Source: Amyloporia xantha (taxonomy: Eukaryota > Basidiomycota > Agaricomycetes > Polyporales > Adustoporiaceae). From it: a stretch of DNA of 64,000 nucleotides. The notes under the pieces were generated by a model. It had not been told where the DNA came from, searched no databases, and saw only the letters and a program-made list of their open reading frames with translations. The position numbers and the translations under genes are program-made. Each line of letters starts with the position of its first letter. Position 1 is the stretch's first letter. The stretch covers positions 372,001 to 436,000 of the forward strand of contig JAYKKR010000007.1 in the NCBI GenBank assembly GCA_036971615.1, given 5' to 3'. Positions 34,444-45,735 of this stretch are shown piece after piece.

Positions 34444-37182
34444 CTCAGATCGAACGGGCTAGGGACACTAACGACGCACGAAAGCATAAGCAACGTGTCG
34501 GGTCTGCGAAGAGAGTGCACTCACGAAGCACGTTACAGCGGGCGTGTTACACTTGGGCGGACTCGTATGGACTAGAGATGGCGATGACGCGGAAGTCGGA
34601 AGATGTGTGTTATCGTTGCGGATGGTTTGGGGTCAATCGACATTGATACACGACGTAGCGAAGCAGGGTGATGTGATCGTGAAGTGAGACGCGATGTGCG
34701 GCTAGATTGTCGTTCAGTAAACCAGCTTATACGGCGACAGACTGATTACTCACAATGGGACATCTGTGTGCGCGATCAGACCGTAGTCAATACGGTGAGA
34801 CGAGCCAGTCGTCTGGAGAAGTCCCAGCACAGCTAAAGAAGGCACGATCATGTAACCAGCCTGATAGCAGATGGATACGGCGCATCTTGGACGAGACCTT
34901 GAGCATGGGGTAGTTTTGAGAGAAGGCTAGTGGTTGGGGAGTAACGGAGCGACTGGAGATATACGAGTCTGTCGAACTTGAACAAGGAACTATAAAGGAA
35001 TTTGACGTAGGAAAGGAACCAAGCCTGAGGAATGAGATATTATCGAGAAAGATGATTTTTTGCATGCGAGTTGAGCAGATAGTACGGCGAAGAAAGACAC
35101 TCCCAGCAGTTGACGGTGTAGATTTGAGCTAGTAATGTTGCGATTCTGATAAGTGAGGTTTGATACGAATGCCCGGCTTGAGTTGATGATCAATCGAGAA
35201 GAAAGGAAGTGGAGAAAGAATCCAGAACGAGATGAAGAAGCGATTATGTGACTTTTTTTGTTTTTTGGAGGCTTGAAATTTAATGAACCTAGAAAGAACT
35301 AAAGAAACGAAGATGGCAATTTTTGTTTTTGCTTTTTCTATTTTGTGCTTCTCTTTTTGCCGTTTGAGATGGTTTTGAGGTTTTGTGCCTTGCGTTTGCA
35401 CGCCGTCCTGCAGTGACAGACATCCAAAGGGCGAAAGCAAGCCAGAGGATAGAACGAGATGATGAGGATCAAAGATCGGTAGCTGTAGTTTGTGGTCGCT
35501 TTGACTAGTAGTTGAAGACTGCTGGCGATGGCAGTCACGGATGTTTGACGAGATGAGATCTGAAGGGAATAAATATTGAGGAATGAGGAATATCCAGAAA
35601 AGGTGTCGGCTCAAAAGCGAATTGAAGACTTACGTAGTACAATAAAGGAAAATGTTTTGGTACTTGAAGGCATAGACTGAGCTAGTAATGCTTTAAGTCT
35701 GATGAACGCGTTGGAATGCGGATGCCCTCCGTAACTTGATGATAAACCGAGACGAGAAGTAGAGAAGGAACCGAGATGAGAAGTGGATAAGATACCGAGA
35801 CGAGAACTGGAGAAGGAACCGAGACGAGACGTGGGGAAGGAACCGAGACGAGAAATGGAGAAGGAACCGAGAATGAATCAAAGAAGCGGTTTGTTTTTCT
35901 TTTTTTTCTTGTGGAAGGTTTTGAAAGGTGTGAGCTTTAAATGAATCAAAGATGCGAGTATATCCAGTGTTCGCCTTATGCTTTTTGTTTTTGTCTTTTG
36001 TAGTAATTTGGGAAATTCAGTGCCTTGCGTTCGAACGCCGTCCTGCATTGATAGACATTCAAAGCGCAAAGGCACGCCAGAGAGTAGGAGAACGAGAAAA
36101 ATGAAGACTGGAAACCAGTATCCGTAATTTGTGTCCATTTTCAATGTTTGTCGGAATAGACTGTGGACCAGGAGTGACATTCGCGGAAGCACGATGGCCA
36201 ACCAATACGAGTGCCAGAGAGAAGACATCCCAGGACGAATCCAAGCGGTCAAGACAAGATTTTGCTGCGCGAATTCTTGACGTTTTTGTTATTCATTTTG
36301 TTTCTGCATTTTTGAGGATTTTTATTTGATAGTGTTCGAAGTTGGAAACGTTACCGGAATAGATTTAGAACTTTGGATCTGTATCCGCGACGCCGGACAG
36401 GGCCCGAGTCCACGGATGTGACCAGTCTTGAGGAGATTTGTTCAGGTGAAAGACTGCGCGCATACGGCAAGCGAGCTAGAGTGTAGAAAAAGACGAGACG
36501 CAGTTGTAGACTACGTGCGTCACCGTTCGGTGTTGGAATAGTCTGTGAGCTAGTAACGTTATGACGCCGAGTCTTGCCAGTCCGAGCGCGAACACGCAGA
36601 CACGGATGTAAGCCACTGGTCGGCAACAAATCGAGATCAGAGAACCAATGCCAGAGAAAGAGCCCAGAAGCGATCAGTGGAGATTTTCATTTTTCTGCCT
36701 TCATATTTTCTTCTTTTTTTGGTCGTGTTCCGGATTTTCCTTTTCTTCAAATCAAATACCGTGCTTTTGTCATTTTTGGTGGGATTTTTCTTGCTTACCC
36801 ATTTTTCTACTTTTGTTTTCATGCTTGATCTTGCCATTAGCTTTATAGCGTTGGTTCAACGAAATTGAGACGCTTGGCTGCGACCTTGGAGTGTATATTG
36901 CCTTCTGTGGTTGACGAAGGCGTCCATGCAGAAGCGTCAATTGCTGGGTGGAACCTAGAACCATTGAGCCAGAGACCCAGCAAACTGAAACGGGGACCAG
37001 GCGCATCCAGGAGACCAGGCTTGAACATTCAGTCAAATCCAGAGACAGATCCAGAGAAGAGCCACAGAATATTCGCCGGCGTCCGGTTGGCCGGACGAGC
37101 CCTCGTTGTATTGGGTTTGATACCCAAAGAGAAATCGCCAGTAGAGCAGTACGTCGTTCGTTGCCGCAAACATGTAGTGATA
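34444..37182. repeat. A-rich tandem spacer, right arm
   Basis: About 2.7 kb, no convincing gene. On the minus strand it shows the same degenerate units of roughly 0.5-0.6 kb seen in the left arm. The ctttggatgtctgtcactgc segment occurs at about 35,410 and its relative at about 36,050, each followed by A-rich tails. The attactagctca motif and the conserved open segment near 34,970-35,200 are present. Confidence 0.65.
35747..35866. repeat. 24-bp minisatellite, five copies
   Basis: Five consecutive 24-bp units of the type ccgagacgagaagtggagaa plus gg/aa, each with one to five changes. It lies inside the right-arm spacer; I see no equal expansion at the matching point of the left arm. Confidence 0.85.
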
Positions 37183-40100
37183 TCAAAAAATCGAGTTGAG
37201 GGCATCGAGGAGATCGCTGAAACCGCTCAGACTCGACCTTGTGTCCGGTGGGGATCGTGTCGAGGATGGAACTGAAGGAGGATCATCCACAGAGGACGTG
37301 TTCGAGACCGTCACATTCAGGGCCTCCGAGGGAGCATGACGAGGCTTGGTATTGACTAAGGATCCAGATGCTACTGGAGGCTCACCTGTGGCCGCCGATA
37401 CGCCGAATGATGCAAACGCACCAAGAAGCGCGCTATCATCGTCCGAAACAGCGACAGGAGCAGGCTCAATGGACGATCCTCCAAAGGCAGCAAGAAGACC
37501 AGCAAGGTCGTCATCGGGACGAATCACCTTCAGTTTGTCCGCGGCAGTCTTGCCCCTTAAACGTGAAAAACATTAACGAGGAGTGAAGCTGAGAAGAGAA
37601 TATGAAACCTACTTAGGATTAAACCTCAACTTCAGGCCAGTCTTGCGCGGTTCCTCGTTCTGGCTCTGGCTCTTAGCTTTCTTCTTAAGTGTCTTCCGCA
37701 GGGCGCGTCTGCGCCTCTTAGCTTCCTTCTCCTCGGTCTTTACATCGCGTAGAGCCCCGAAGGAGTCCTTCAGGGTAGACAGCTGCGAGAGGTCAGCCGA
37801 AACATCCGACAAGGGACTTTCTTCACGCCTTCGGGCACCGCCGTGCTGAGCATAAGGTGTGCCCCGGTGACGGCCAGAGCGCTTCGTCCTCTCGGGCCCT
37901 AAAGCACGGACCTCCGAGATCGCAGAGATAGGCGATAACTCATACGAGTTTGTCGGGATCGGGTTAGGAGCGGCCATAGCGGAACCTAAATCATCGCCGA
38001 AGTACCATTGCAAGTCTTGCGCAAGTTCGGTGAAAGAAGTCGTGTCCGCTTGATGTTTCGATTCGTTCAGTTGCAATTCCGGAGCCATGAATAAGGACAA
38101 AGGTAAGTCCTCGAAGTCGACTAGGGCGCTAACGTCTTCCTGGTCGTTCCAATCCTGTGCCCAGTCATCCTGCTTGGAAAGAATGGAATACTCGCTGGTT
38201 GAGATTTCTACCAATGGCAAGGATGACGGAGATGATGACACCGGTGGCTGTGATGCTAGGTTTGACGACGGCAATTCAGCGAAAGACGAAGATGCTACTG
38301 CTTCTGACGGTACATGGAAGAGGCCGAGTAGTCCGTTCGGGATGAGGGGCTCGTAGACTTCCGCGGTAGGCGTCGCTGATTGTTCTCGTAGCTTCCCTTT
38401 ATCCAGAATCGGTACTGCGACGCCCTCGACCATGGTGGTATCCTCGTCGGTCATGACATTCGCCGCGGGAATACTGCCAGACTCTGGAATCGGCGCCTCT
38501 GGAATGCTGAAATTGTCTGCTTCGGAGGCGGCAGGGTCCCAAAACAGGGGTGCTTTGTCCGTGGTAGCAACTCCCAAGGCGAGTGACAAGTCCGCAAGGA
38601 AGTTCTCAGCCTCGTCAAATAGATCTCGCTGGAAATTTCCCTCTTTGGGTTCGATGAGAGCCTCTTGCGTCCCTATGGTACCAATCCTGGCATCCGGTGT
38701 CTCAACGTGCTCTTGGACTTGTTCCGCGTCAACCTCCATTCCACTGCTTGCAACATTGTCGGTGGTCATTGACGAGTTGTCAAGAGAATAAATCGCCGAG
38801 GAGACGTCTGCCACAGGACCTGGCTGAACGAAATCCTGGACCGCCTGCTCGTAGTTCAGCTGGCTGTTCCCAGAACGACCGGCAACAAACAGTGTCTGCG
38901 GAAGTGTAGTCGGAACAGCATAGCCCGGGTTCAGAGTGCCATCGGTGATTTGCGAAGCGGCTGAAACGAGTTGACCGTAACCTTCAACTGAGAAGCCTTG
39001 CTGTGGGTCGGGCATCGAGGGAAGAGGGATGCAGAAGGAAGGCTGCGAGGCGGATCAGAACGTGTGACCGAAGAAAACAAAAAGTTCTTACCCGATCCAT
39101 CGTGGGCAGCTCGTTCAGATGACCGGTGGGCCATTGCGAGAAAGCCACAACGCCTGGTGTATCGACGACACCCGTGTATGCAGCAATCTCTTCTCCACCG
39201 GATGTCTCTCCGTTGTAACCATACGCAGGCGCAGCAGACACATTGGCGATGGGCTCGGTGGGCAATTGCAAAGTTACCATTTCGACGGGGGTCGTCTCGA
39301 TGATAATGTCCATGGCAACTTCTTCTCCACCAGAAACCGCCTCGCTCTGGTCGCCTGCCTCGGAAACGAACTCTTCAGTGGGCAATTGCGAAAGCGCTTC
39401 GAACGGAATGTCCGAGACGACGTCCACGTTCTCCGCGCCCTCTTCTCCACTGAACGACTGCTCTTCGGATACCTGCTGGGGCTCGACGACAGGTATGTCG
39501 CTAGCATCGAGCCCAGGTGTGGCGGGCAATTGCGAGGAATCACCCACGAGAGGAACGTCTGCGACATCCCATAAACTCGCAGCAACCTCTTCTCCGCCAA
39601 CATCCTGTCTCTTCTCATCAACACCTCCATTCTCAGGAAGCACGGGTGCTTCCACAAACGGTGAGATGGAACATTGCGAAAGCGGAGACTTGACGACTTT
39701 CTGGTCCGCAACACTTTCTTCTTCGCACGCCAGTGGCTCGCCCTCGGTGTCATCCGCAAAATCAGACTGTGCATGGAGCGAATCCTACTCAATGAGCGAA
39801 TGACCATCCTAAGAGAACCAGAACATACCCCACTGTTGACTAAAGTCTCACTATCGACTTCATCTTCGTCAGCCTCATCCTGAATGGCACCCGCAAGGTA
39901 CCCGTCGTCGACAAGGGGCAGACCCTGGAGTGATAGTTAGCCACAGAGCAAATATTGATGGTGCGCCACTAACCTCAGGCTTGCATTTCGCCAAGAGGCC
40001 ACCTCTTGCTGCCGTCAATACCGAGCAAGTCTTTGACGGCATGTCGCGCAGCTCTTGAGTAGGAGCGAAACCGAACGTATCCCGCACGGAAAGTCCTACA

Positions 40101-40632
40101 GCAGGCGAGGACTTCGCGTTGAGGGCCGGCTTGACTGAGCGCCACACGATGCTGTACGGAGCCGGGGCTGTTCGCCGACGCTGCTTGCTTCCGGACGACA
40201 AGACGAGAAACGCAGGAACAATGCCGTACAGCCCGTCCATGTGGCGCTTGACGAGTTCAACCTTGAGTTCCTGGAGCTACTCAAGGTCGTCAGCAGTGTT
40301 CAGAGGCCGACGAACGATGAGCCAACCTGAACTGCCTTTGGGGTAAGCCTCCTTCTCTTGTACGCCTTGTGGCGACAGGCCATGTTGAGCGGCCTATCAA
40401 CGGACTCGACGACGTCCGGTGTCCTCTTGCGCTTCGCGGGCACCCTGACTGAAGCCGCGCTCGGGGATTCTCTCCACAGCAGCTCTCCCAGAGCAATCTC
40501 GCGATCCAGCTGCAGGCTACCAGTAGACCGCTTGGGGAAGCGGCGACCGGCGGCCTTGTCTGCGTCGCAATCCCCCCGAATCGACTGCCTCCAGCGAACC
40601 TGAGCAGCATTAAGAACCTGAGTAGGATCCAT
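37183..40632 (-). CDS. Unrecognised disordered protein, paralogue B
   Basis: Partner of the gene at 8,696-11,948; family not recognised. Exons, 5' to 3': 40,327-40,632; 39,974-40,276; 39,829-39,924; 39,092-39,784; 37,613-39,000; 37,183-37,555; about 1052 residues, all in phase. Exon 1 carries SLQLDREIALGELLWRES and KRKR; exon 2 has LKVELVKR and APYSIVWR but is 76 codons shorter than in A. Exon 4 holds four repeats of roughly 30-36 residues, each with an SGGEE-like start and an LSQLPT/SQWPT end. Exon 5 has RHRGTPYAQH and a basic RRRRALRKTLKKK helix; exon 6 has LGAFASFGVSA and ends SDLLDALNSIF. Strongly acidic between the basic blocks. The gene is divergent from RNA1. Nuclear function is a guess from composition. 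Confidence 0.78.
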
Positions 40633-41136
40633 GGGGCAGTAAGGGAATATACGGGGTGTAGAATATGTGTAATAAGTGTCCAACCGTCGATGACAGTTGA
40701 GCAGGGATATGGTAGATGATAAAGAAGAGAGGCGGACAGTCGCAGGTCACTTATGTTCAACTTGCGATCGGGCCCGGCGCGTGACCAGGGCAAAGCTTTG
40801 ACATAGCCAAGACATAGCCGTTTGTAAACAATCATGATGCTTGGATCTACCAGTAACACAATCGAACTATTCCTTCGACACACAGGTCCTTTTCATTGCA
40901 CAGGTATCGTCCGGCACACTCAGTGCCCGCTGTCCACCTGTATTATTCCTAAATTCCTCGGCTTTAAACAAAGTCGCGTCGCGTTTACGCGCTTCACGTG
41001 ATCGAATGTGGCCCATGCATGCACGTGACTGCGCTCTTTTGAGAGAGCAGCGCCACAAGAAAGTCTGTACTAGTACTATATTCAACACGAATTCGACTCT
41101 TAGTCCACATCGATTTACGACTTTTGCTCTTTCGCC
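40633..41136. promoter_or_regulatory. Divergent promoter region paralogue B / RNA1
   Basis: Contains the shared motif at 40,964-41,000: ttaaaca, gtcgcgtcgcgtttacg and cacgtg, the reverse of the block upstream of paralogue A. Because RNA1 starts 137 bp beyond it, the motif could serve either gene; its presence at A, where there is no RNA1, favours the paralogue. Confidence 0.5.
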
Positions 41137-42358
41137 ATGTCCAAAATATTCTCTCTACAAGGACGAGGACTCAAGCTCAATACCAGAGCCGACATCGAGC
41201 CTTACCTGAAAGATGTCCCGACGACGATCGAGGAGATCCATTTGGGCGGGAACACGATCGGGGTGGAGGCTGCACAAACTCTCGCAGAGTTTCTCTCAAA
41301 AACATCCTCCCTCAAGGTGAGTAACTGGACATTACGCGGTATCATAATAGTGCAGACAGTTTAAAATCGCTCCTTCACAGGTGGCTGATTTTGCCGACAT
41401 CTTCACCGGTCGTCTGATCAGTGAAATTCCTCAAGCCCTCTCTGCCCTCTGCGACGCGCTAATCCCGAAGACTACGCTCATCGAAATCGATCTCAGTGAC
41501 AATGCCTTTGGCGGGCGTTCCGTCGACCCTATGGTCCCTTTCCTCACACAGAATCGCGCTTTCCAAGTGCTCAAGCTCAACAACAACGGTCTCGGTCCTG
41601 CCGGTGGTGCAATCGTCGCCAACGCGCTCCTCCGCTCTGCTGAGCTCAGCGCAGAAGCCGGTGAACCGTCCAACTTGCGTATCGTGATCTGCGGCCGCAA
41701 TCGCTTAGAAGACGGCGCCGCCCCCGCGTGGGCGAAGGCCCTCTCTGCGCACGGCGGACTCACCGAGGTGCGCATGCCACAGAACGGCATCCGTATGGCG
41801 GGCGCAGCCGCCCTTGCCCATGGCCTCGCGGGCTGCGTGGGCCTCACATACCTCGATCTGCAAGATAACACGTTCGGTGAGGCAGGCTCGACCGCCATGG
41901 CAGCGGCTCTGCGCGCGTGGCCCCTCCTGCGCCATCTCAACCTGTCAGACTGCGTGCTCGCTGAGGAGGGCATGGTGTCGCCTGTCCTGGAGGCGCTGGC
42001 GGGCGGGTCGAATCCAAAGCTGGAGGTTCTGATGTTGCAGAACAACAACCTGGAGACGCAGTCATATGCTCTTCTCGCCGAAGGCCTTGATGTGCACCTA
42101 CCGTTGCTAAAGATGTTAGAGGTGCAGTGGAATGAGGTAGAAGAGGACGATGAAGGTATGGAGACGCTGCTCCGCAGGATGAAGAAACGAGGAGGGAAGG
42201 TTGTTTTGGACGACGAGGAAGAGGAGGAGGAAGAGGAAGAAGCAGAGAAGGAGGAAGAGGAAGATGTTGAAGAGGAGAAGGCTGCTAAGGCAGACAAGGC
42301 GGACAAAGAAGCGGACGAGCTGGCAGATATGCTGAGCAAGGTCGAGATCAAGTCATGA
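41137..42358 (+). CDS. RNA1: Ran GTPase-activating protein (RanGAP)
   Basis: RanGAP stimulates GTP hydrolysis by Ran in the cytoplasm and so drives nuclear transport. Exons 41,137-41,316 and 41,381-42,358 give about 385 residues, close to yeast Rna1. The leucine-rich repeats have the RNI form: EEIHLGGNTIGVEAAQTLA, LIEIDLSDNAFGGRSVD, FQVLKLNNNGLGPAGG and LTYLDLQDNTFGEAGS. An arginine near the start of the repeats (DIFTGR) sits where the family has its arginine finger. The C-terminus is a long Glu/Asp tract (around 42,210-42,275), also typical of yeast and fission yeast RanGAP. Confidence 0.95.
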
Positions 42359-42606
42359 TCATCGAGGAAGTTAAGTGATCGTTTTCTCTGGGTCCAATTA
42401 ATGGAAATTCGTGAGGCTTGTTCCGATCGGGTAGAGGAGAATCACGCTGCCTCACTGTATACCATAGTTTCTTCATTGCATCACATCTTAGCATACCACA
42501 GTCCGTCACATCTATATACATACAGTGTCAGTAGTAGTTCCTGTGTCCATTTGGTGTTCTATCAATCTAAACTCTAGATCCACAGCTGTCTGTCTGTCCC
42601 TCTCCT

Positions 42607-43740
42607 CTAGCTATCGGTCATTTCTCTCTCAGCGATCCATTTCTCGGTCTCCTCAGGGGATTTATGCCTCGCAAAGACATGCGCATGTGCCAAACCCGGC
42701 ACGCTCTGCAAACGCTGGAAATGCCATTGATATCAGCCCTCATGGTCGAATTGAATGACGATATAAACTACGACCCACCGGAGGATTTACAAACCACGCG
42801 GTCTCCCACTCGCTTTCCTTCCACCGCCGCCTCACGAATGTGTCTACCTCCTTCCCCACGTCCCGTACCAGCGCCTCTTCCTCTTCAGTCCCGGGCGGCG
42901 AGCGCACCAGCTTGTCGAGCGTGACGCCCCATTCTGCCAGTGCAGGAAGGTAGTTCGGGAGATTGTCGGGCGAAGGCGGAGGCTCGAGTGAGCCGGTAAA
43001 TCCCCAGAGTCCGTCCTGCAGAAGGCGCTTGGAGACAGAGGGCGGAAGCGCAGGCGGCATGATGGGCAGGCGAGTCCAGACCAGGACGTGTTCGATCTCC
43101 GGTGGGACTGGATGAATGTGTGGGCGTCCGTCAGGGACGTATGTGTAAAGAAGGCGTACCTGAGTAGGGCCAGTCATTCATAATGATACTGATCAGCTCC
43201 GAAGGAGTGTCCGCAGTAAAATAAAGCGGTGCATTATCCGGGATGGGTGGCAAACCCCCTGCACCGTTCATGGAAGCACCTCCTTGTGCGCCGTTTGAGA
43301 TGTAGGAGCTATTCGACGCATGGGTCGTATCAAGCTTCGACCGAAGCTTCGAAAGGGCATCGGGTTTGCCCCATTGCAAACGATATGCGAGCAAGTAGTT
43401 CACTAGATAACGCCCGCATCGTGACCTAGCAATCGGCAGGACTTCACGCAGGCACTCACCCATCGAGCCATACTCATTTCTGATGCCCGCACCCCAAGCG
43501 TTATATCTCGCCTGCAGCTTCTTGTCTCTCTTCAGCAAGCCCAGATCTCTGCCACGTAGCCAGATCGATACAGTCCGCACGGCGTTCTAGCATGAAGCAC
43601 ACATACCCAGAGTTGATGAAGGTCTTGAGCTGCTCCCACGTGAACTTGGCGGGGTAGTAGACGAGCAGCTCCTCAGGGGTCGGAGGACCCGTACCGAGAG
43701 GCACATTCTCGGGCGAGAGGACAGGAGATGAGGTCGTCAT
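42607..43740 (-). CDS. NGIP1-like DUF3605 protein
   Basis: About 300 residues from exons 43,607-43,740; 43,460-43,548; 43,160-43,402; 42,779-43,107; 42,607-42,714, all in phase. Matches the fungal DUF3605 family (N-acetylglucosamine-induced protein 1 of Candida): an N-terminal YYPAKFTWEQLKTFINSG, then LLKRDKKLQARYNAWG followed by GIRNEYGSMVNYLL and YRLQW, then PLYFTADTPSELISIIMND and the C-terminal WFVNPP and PGLAHAHVFARHKS. Biochemical role unknown. No membrane segment or signal peptide. Convergent with RNA1, with 248 bp between stops. Confidence 0.85.
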
Positions 43741-44061
43741 AAGAACGTACTGCCTGCGTGACTGTCTGTAGAACACAAGACAGTAACAGAGCACCAGTCT
43801 AAGAAAATCGCGTCGCTGCGTATGCAGTCGTCGAATGGACACCGATCGCACAATCGGAGAGCCGAGGCAGTAAGGAACGATCACGTGGGGCGCGTCCAGA
43901 GCTGTCCGATCAGGAAAGTTGTCGATACCGGAGGCCAGCTGCCGACCCTCAAGGTCAAAGTGCTCACAAACCGACTAAATTGCAGTCAAATTATCGCTAC
44001 AATATATTACGTATGGTATTCTACAATGCTCAATACATCAGGAAAAGAAGCCCACCAGTAG
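43741..44061. other. Spacer between the NGIP1-like and peroxin genes
   Basis: Both neighbours are on the minus strand, so it carries the NGIP1-like promoter and the peroxin 3' UTR. No gene seen. Confidence 0.5.
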
Positions 44062-45735
44062 CTATGAGAGACCATTAAAGTATATCCTTCTCGTCCACCG
44101 CCGTCTCCTTGTCATCCCACCGGATCGCCATTCCTCTAGAGGTGCAGGCTGCGGATCGAGCCACGAGTCATTCGTATACACCCAGCCAGCTGCAGCAAAG
44201 AACGACACGTCATCTCAGCGCGTGCAAATGTGATTCCAACAGAGCAGAGTATACGTACCATCGTCCGCCTTCCCCGGCGCGATCCAGTCCCCTTCCACAT
44301 CCGGCCTCCAGTCCTCCGTTTCGACGAAAGACCACCCTGGCGAGAGCGAGAATGTGAGGTTGCTGCTGCAATGATCCCGCATCAGTTCTTGTCCACAGCA
44401 TTGTACGACATGTGAAACGAGTGAAACAAGCAATATCCTGACCTGACATCTCCGCTTCCGTCCTCGGTCATCCCGCCCCACCCATCCCGACCCCTTGTCC
44501 AGCCCTTCCGCTCCCCTGCTCGCAGATTCGCCTTCCCCCACCCTGCATCCGCAGTCATGCTGTCCTCCCCTCCGCCACTGCTACCTGTACTCCCTGCGGC
44601 GCTTGCGCTCCACCGCTCGTTCTCGTACAGCTCTACCTCACGCATCTCCGCCTGCCAGTGCTTGTCCTCCAGCTTGTCGTCGTCCACCACACGCACCGCA
44701 CCCGCACACAGAGCGCGCAAGAGGGGGCGGGCGCCAACACACAGGGCGGGGAAGAGAGTAAGCCGTGTGAATGGGTGTGTGCAGAAGAGAGGGAAGAGCC
44801 CGAGGATGAGAAACGTCGGACGAAGGGGAAGAAGCATAGCAATGAGAATACCAGCGGGAAGAGTCAGGAGTAGGAGCGAGAGAAGCGCGGAGGAGTATGG
44901 GGAGGCATGAGTAAGGTGAGGAACAAGCGGGAAGAGGTAGTCGTAGATATCGGAACTAAATGCAAGTCAGTTTGCGGTTGAGCAGATGACGAGGACGGTG
45001 AGAACTTACAAGGCGCCCATGAGGTTCTGAATTGCTTGGACGTTTGCAAGCCAGTCGACACTACCTTCCCCCGGCTGCGCTGGTGGAGGCGTGGGCACGT
45101 CCGTCTTGGTCAAGTCGGGATCGTCGGGAGAGCGGAGAGAGGGGTGTGTGGCGATCATGACACCCAGCACAGTTGCATGCGGGAGCAAGAGCACCATTCT
45201 GGGGAAGTAACCTAGCCAGCAATGCAAAAATCAGCCTCGGGTGGTCGATCGCCCAACGCTCGAGGTACATGAAATACGCACAGAGAAACGCGTAGGCGGC
45301 CATCCATACCGCAGTATGTTTCCATCCCCGCCGCCACATCAGGATCTCCTCTAGGCGGTCCTGTAGCCAGAATACTGGGCCGACCTTGGACACGAAACGC
45401 TTGAAGTTCACAGTCGTAATCGGGATTGAGAGCGGGTCGCGCGAGCTGAGGAGGCGGGGGCCACCCTTCGCGTTAGTCCGAGGTAATGGAGGCGCATTAA
45501 CAGACGCAGGGAGGGCGGAAGAGAGTAGAAGCTGGGGAATGCTGTTAAAAGCGATTTTGGAAGGGGAGAGAATCTGCGAGGAGCCTGAGATTGGAGAGTT
45601 GACGACGGCGGGAGAATGTTCAGAGCGAGGGAGTGAGGTAACGACCTTAGGTGCCGGACTGACATCTTTGTCGGACACATTGTGCTGAAGACGGGCTGCA
45701 TAGGGCGGGATCTCCACATAGTCTAAAGTGCCCAT
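44062..45735 (-). CDS. Pex24-type integral peroxisomal peroxin with DysFC region
   Basis: About 467 residues; exons 45,282-45,735; 45,010-45,211; 44,443-44,955; 44,259-44,365; 44,062-44,189, all in phase. The Pex24/28/29-like region includes FVSKVGPVFWLQDRLEEILM, the membrane segment WMAAYAFLCYFPRMVLLLP, VDWLANVQAIQNLMG, and a hydrophobic hairpin ending FLILGLFPLF. The C-terminal dysferlin-type part reads GWSFVETEDWRPDVEGDW and GWVYTNDSW and ends with RRRRWTRR, the usual W-x-R-R-R-x-W-x-R pattern. Such proteins sit at ER-peroxisome contacts and control peroxisome number and size. A Gly/Ser-rich insert separates the membrane hairpin from the DysF part. Confidence 0.88.

Larger units (their letters stand above)
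34250..41000 (-). repeat. Right arm of the diverged inverted duplication
   Basis: Inverted counterpart of 8,488-14,849, with the same order of promoter motif, paralogue, A-rich tandem spacer and membrane-protein gene. Insertions and deletions make it about 0.4 kb longer than the left arm. Confidence 0.85.

Noticed and set aside
41431..42351. 306-codon open frame on the minus strand opposite RNA1
   Set aside because: It is Ser/Ala/Arg-rich with no domain and is a shadow of the GC-rich RanGAP exon, including its Glu tract read as poly-Ser.
44210..44910. Several frames on the plus strand opposite the peroxin gene
   Set aside because: They are shadows of the minus-strand exons, which show clear Pex24 and DysFC motifs.
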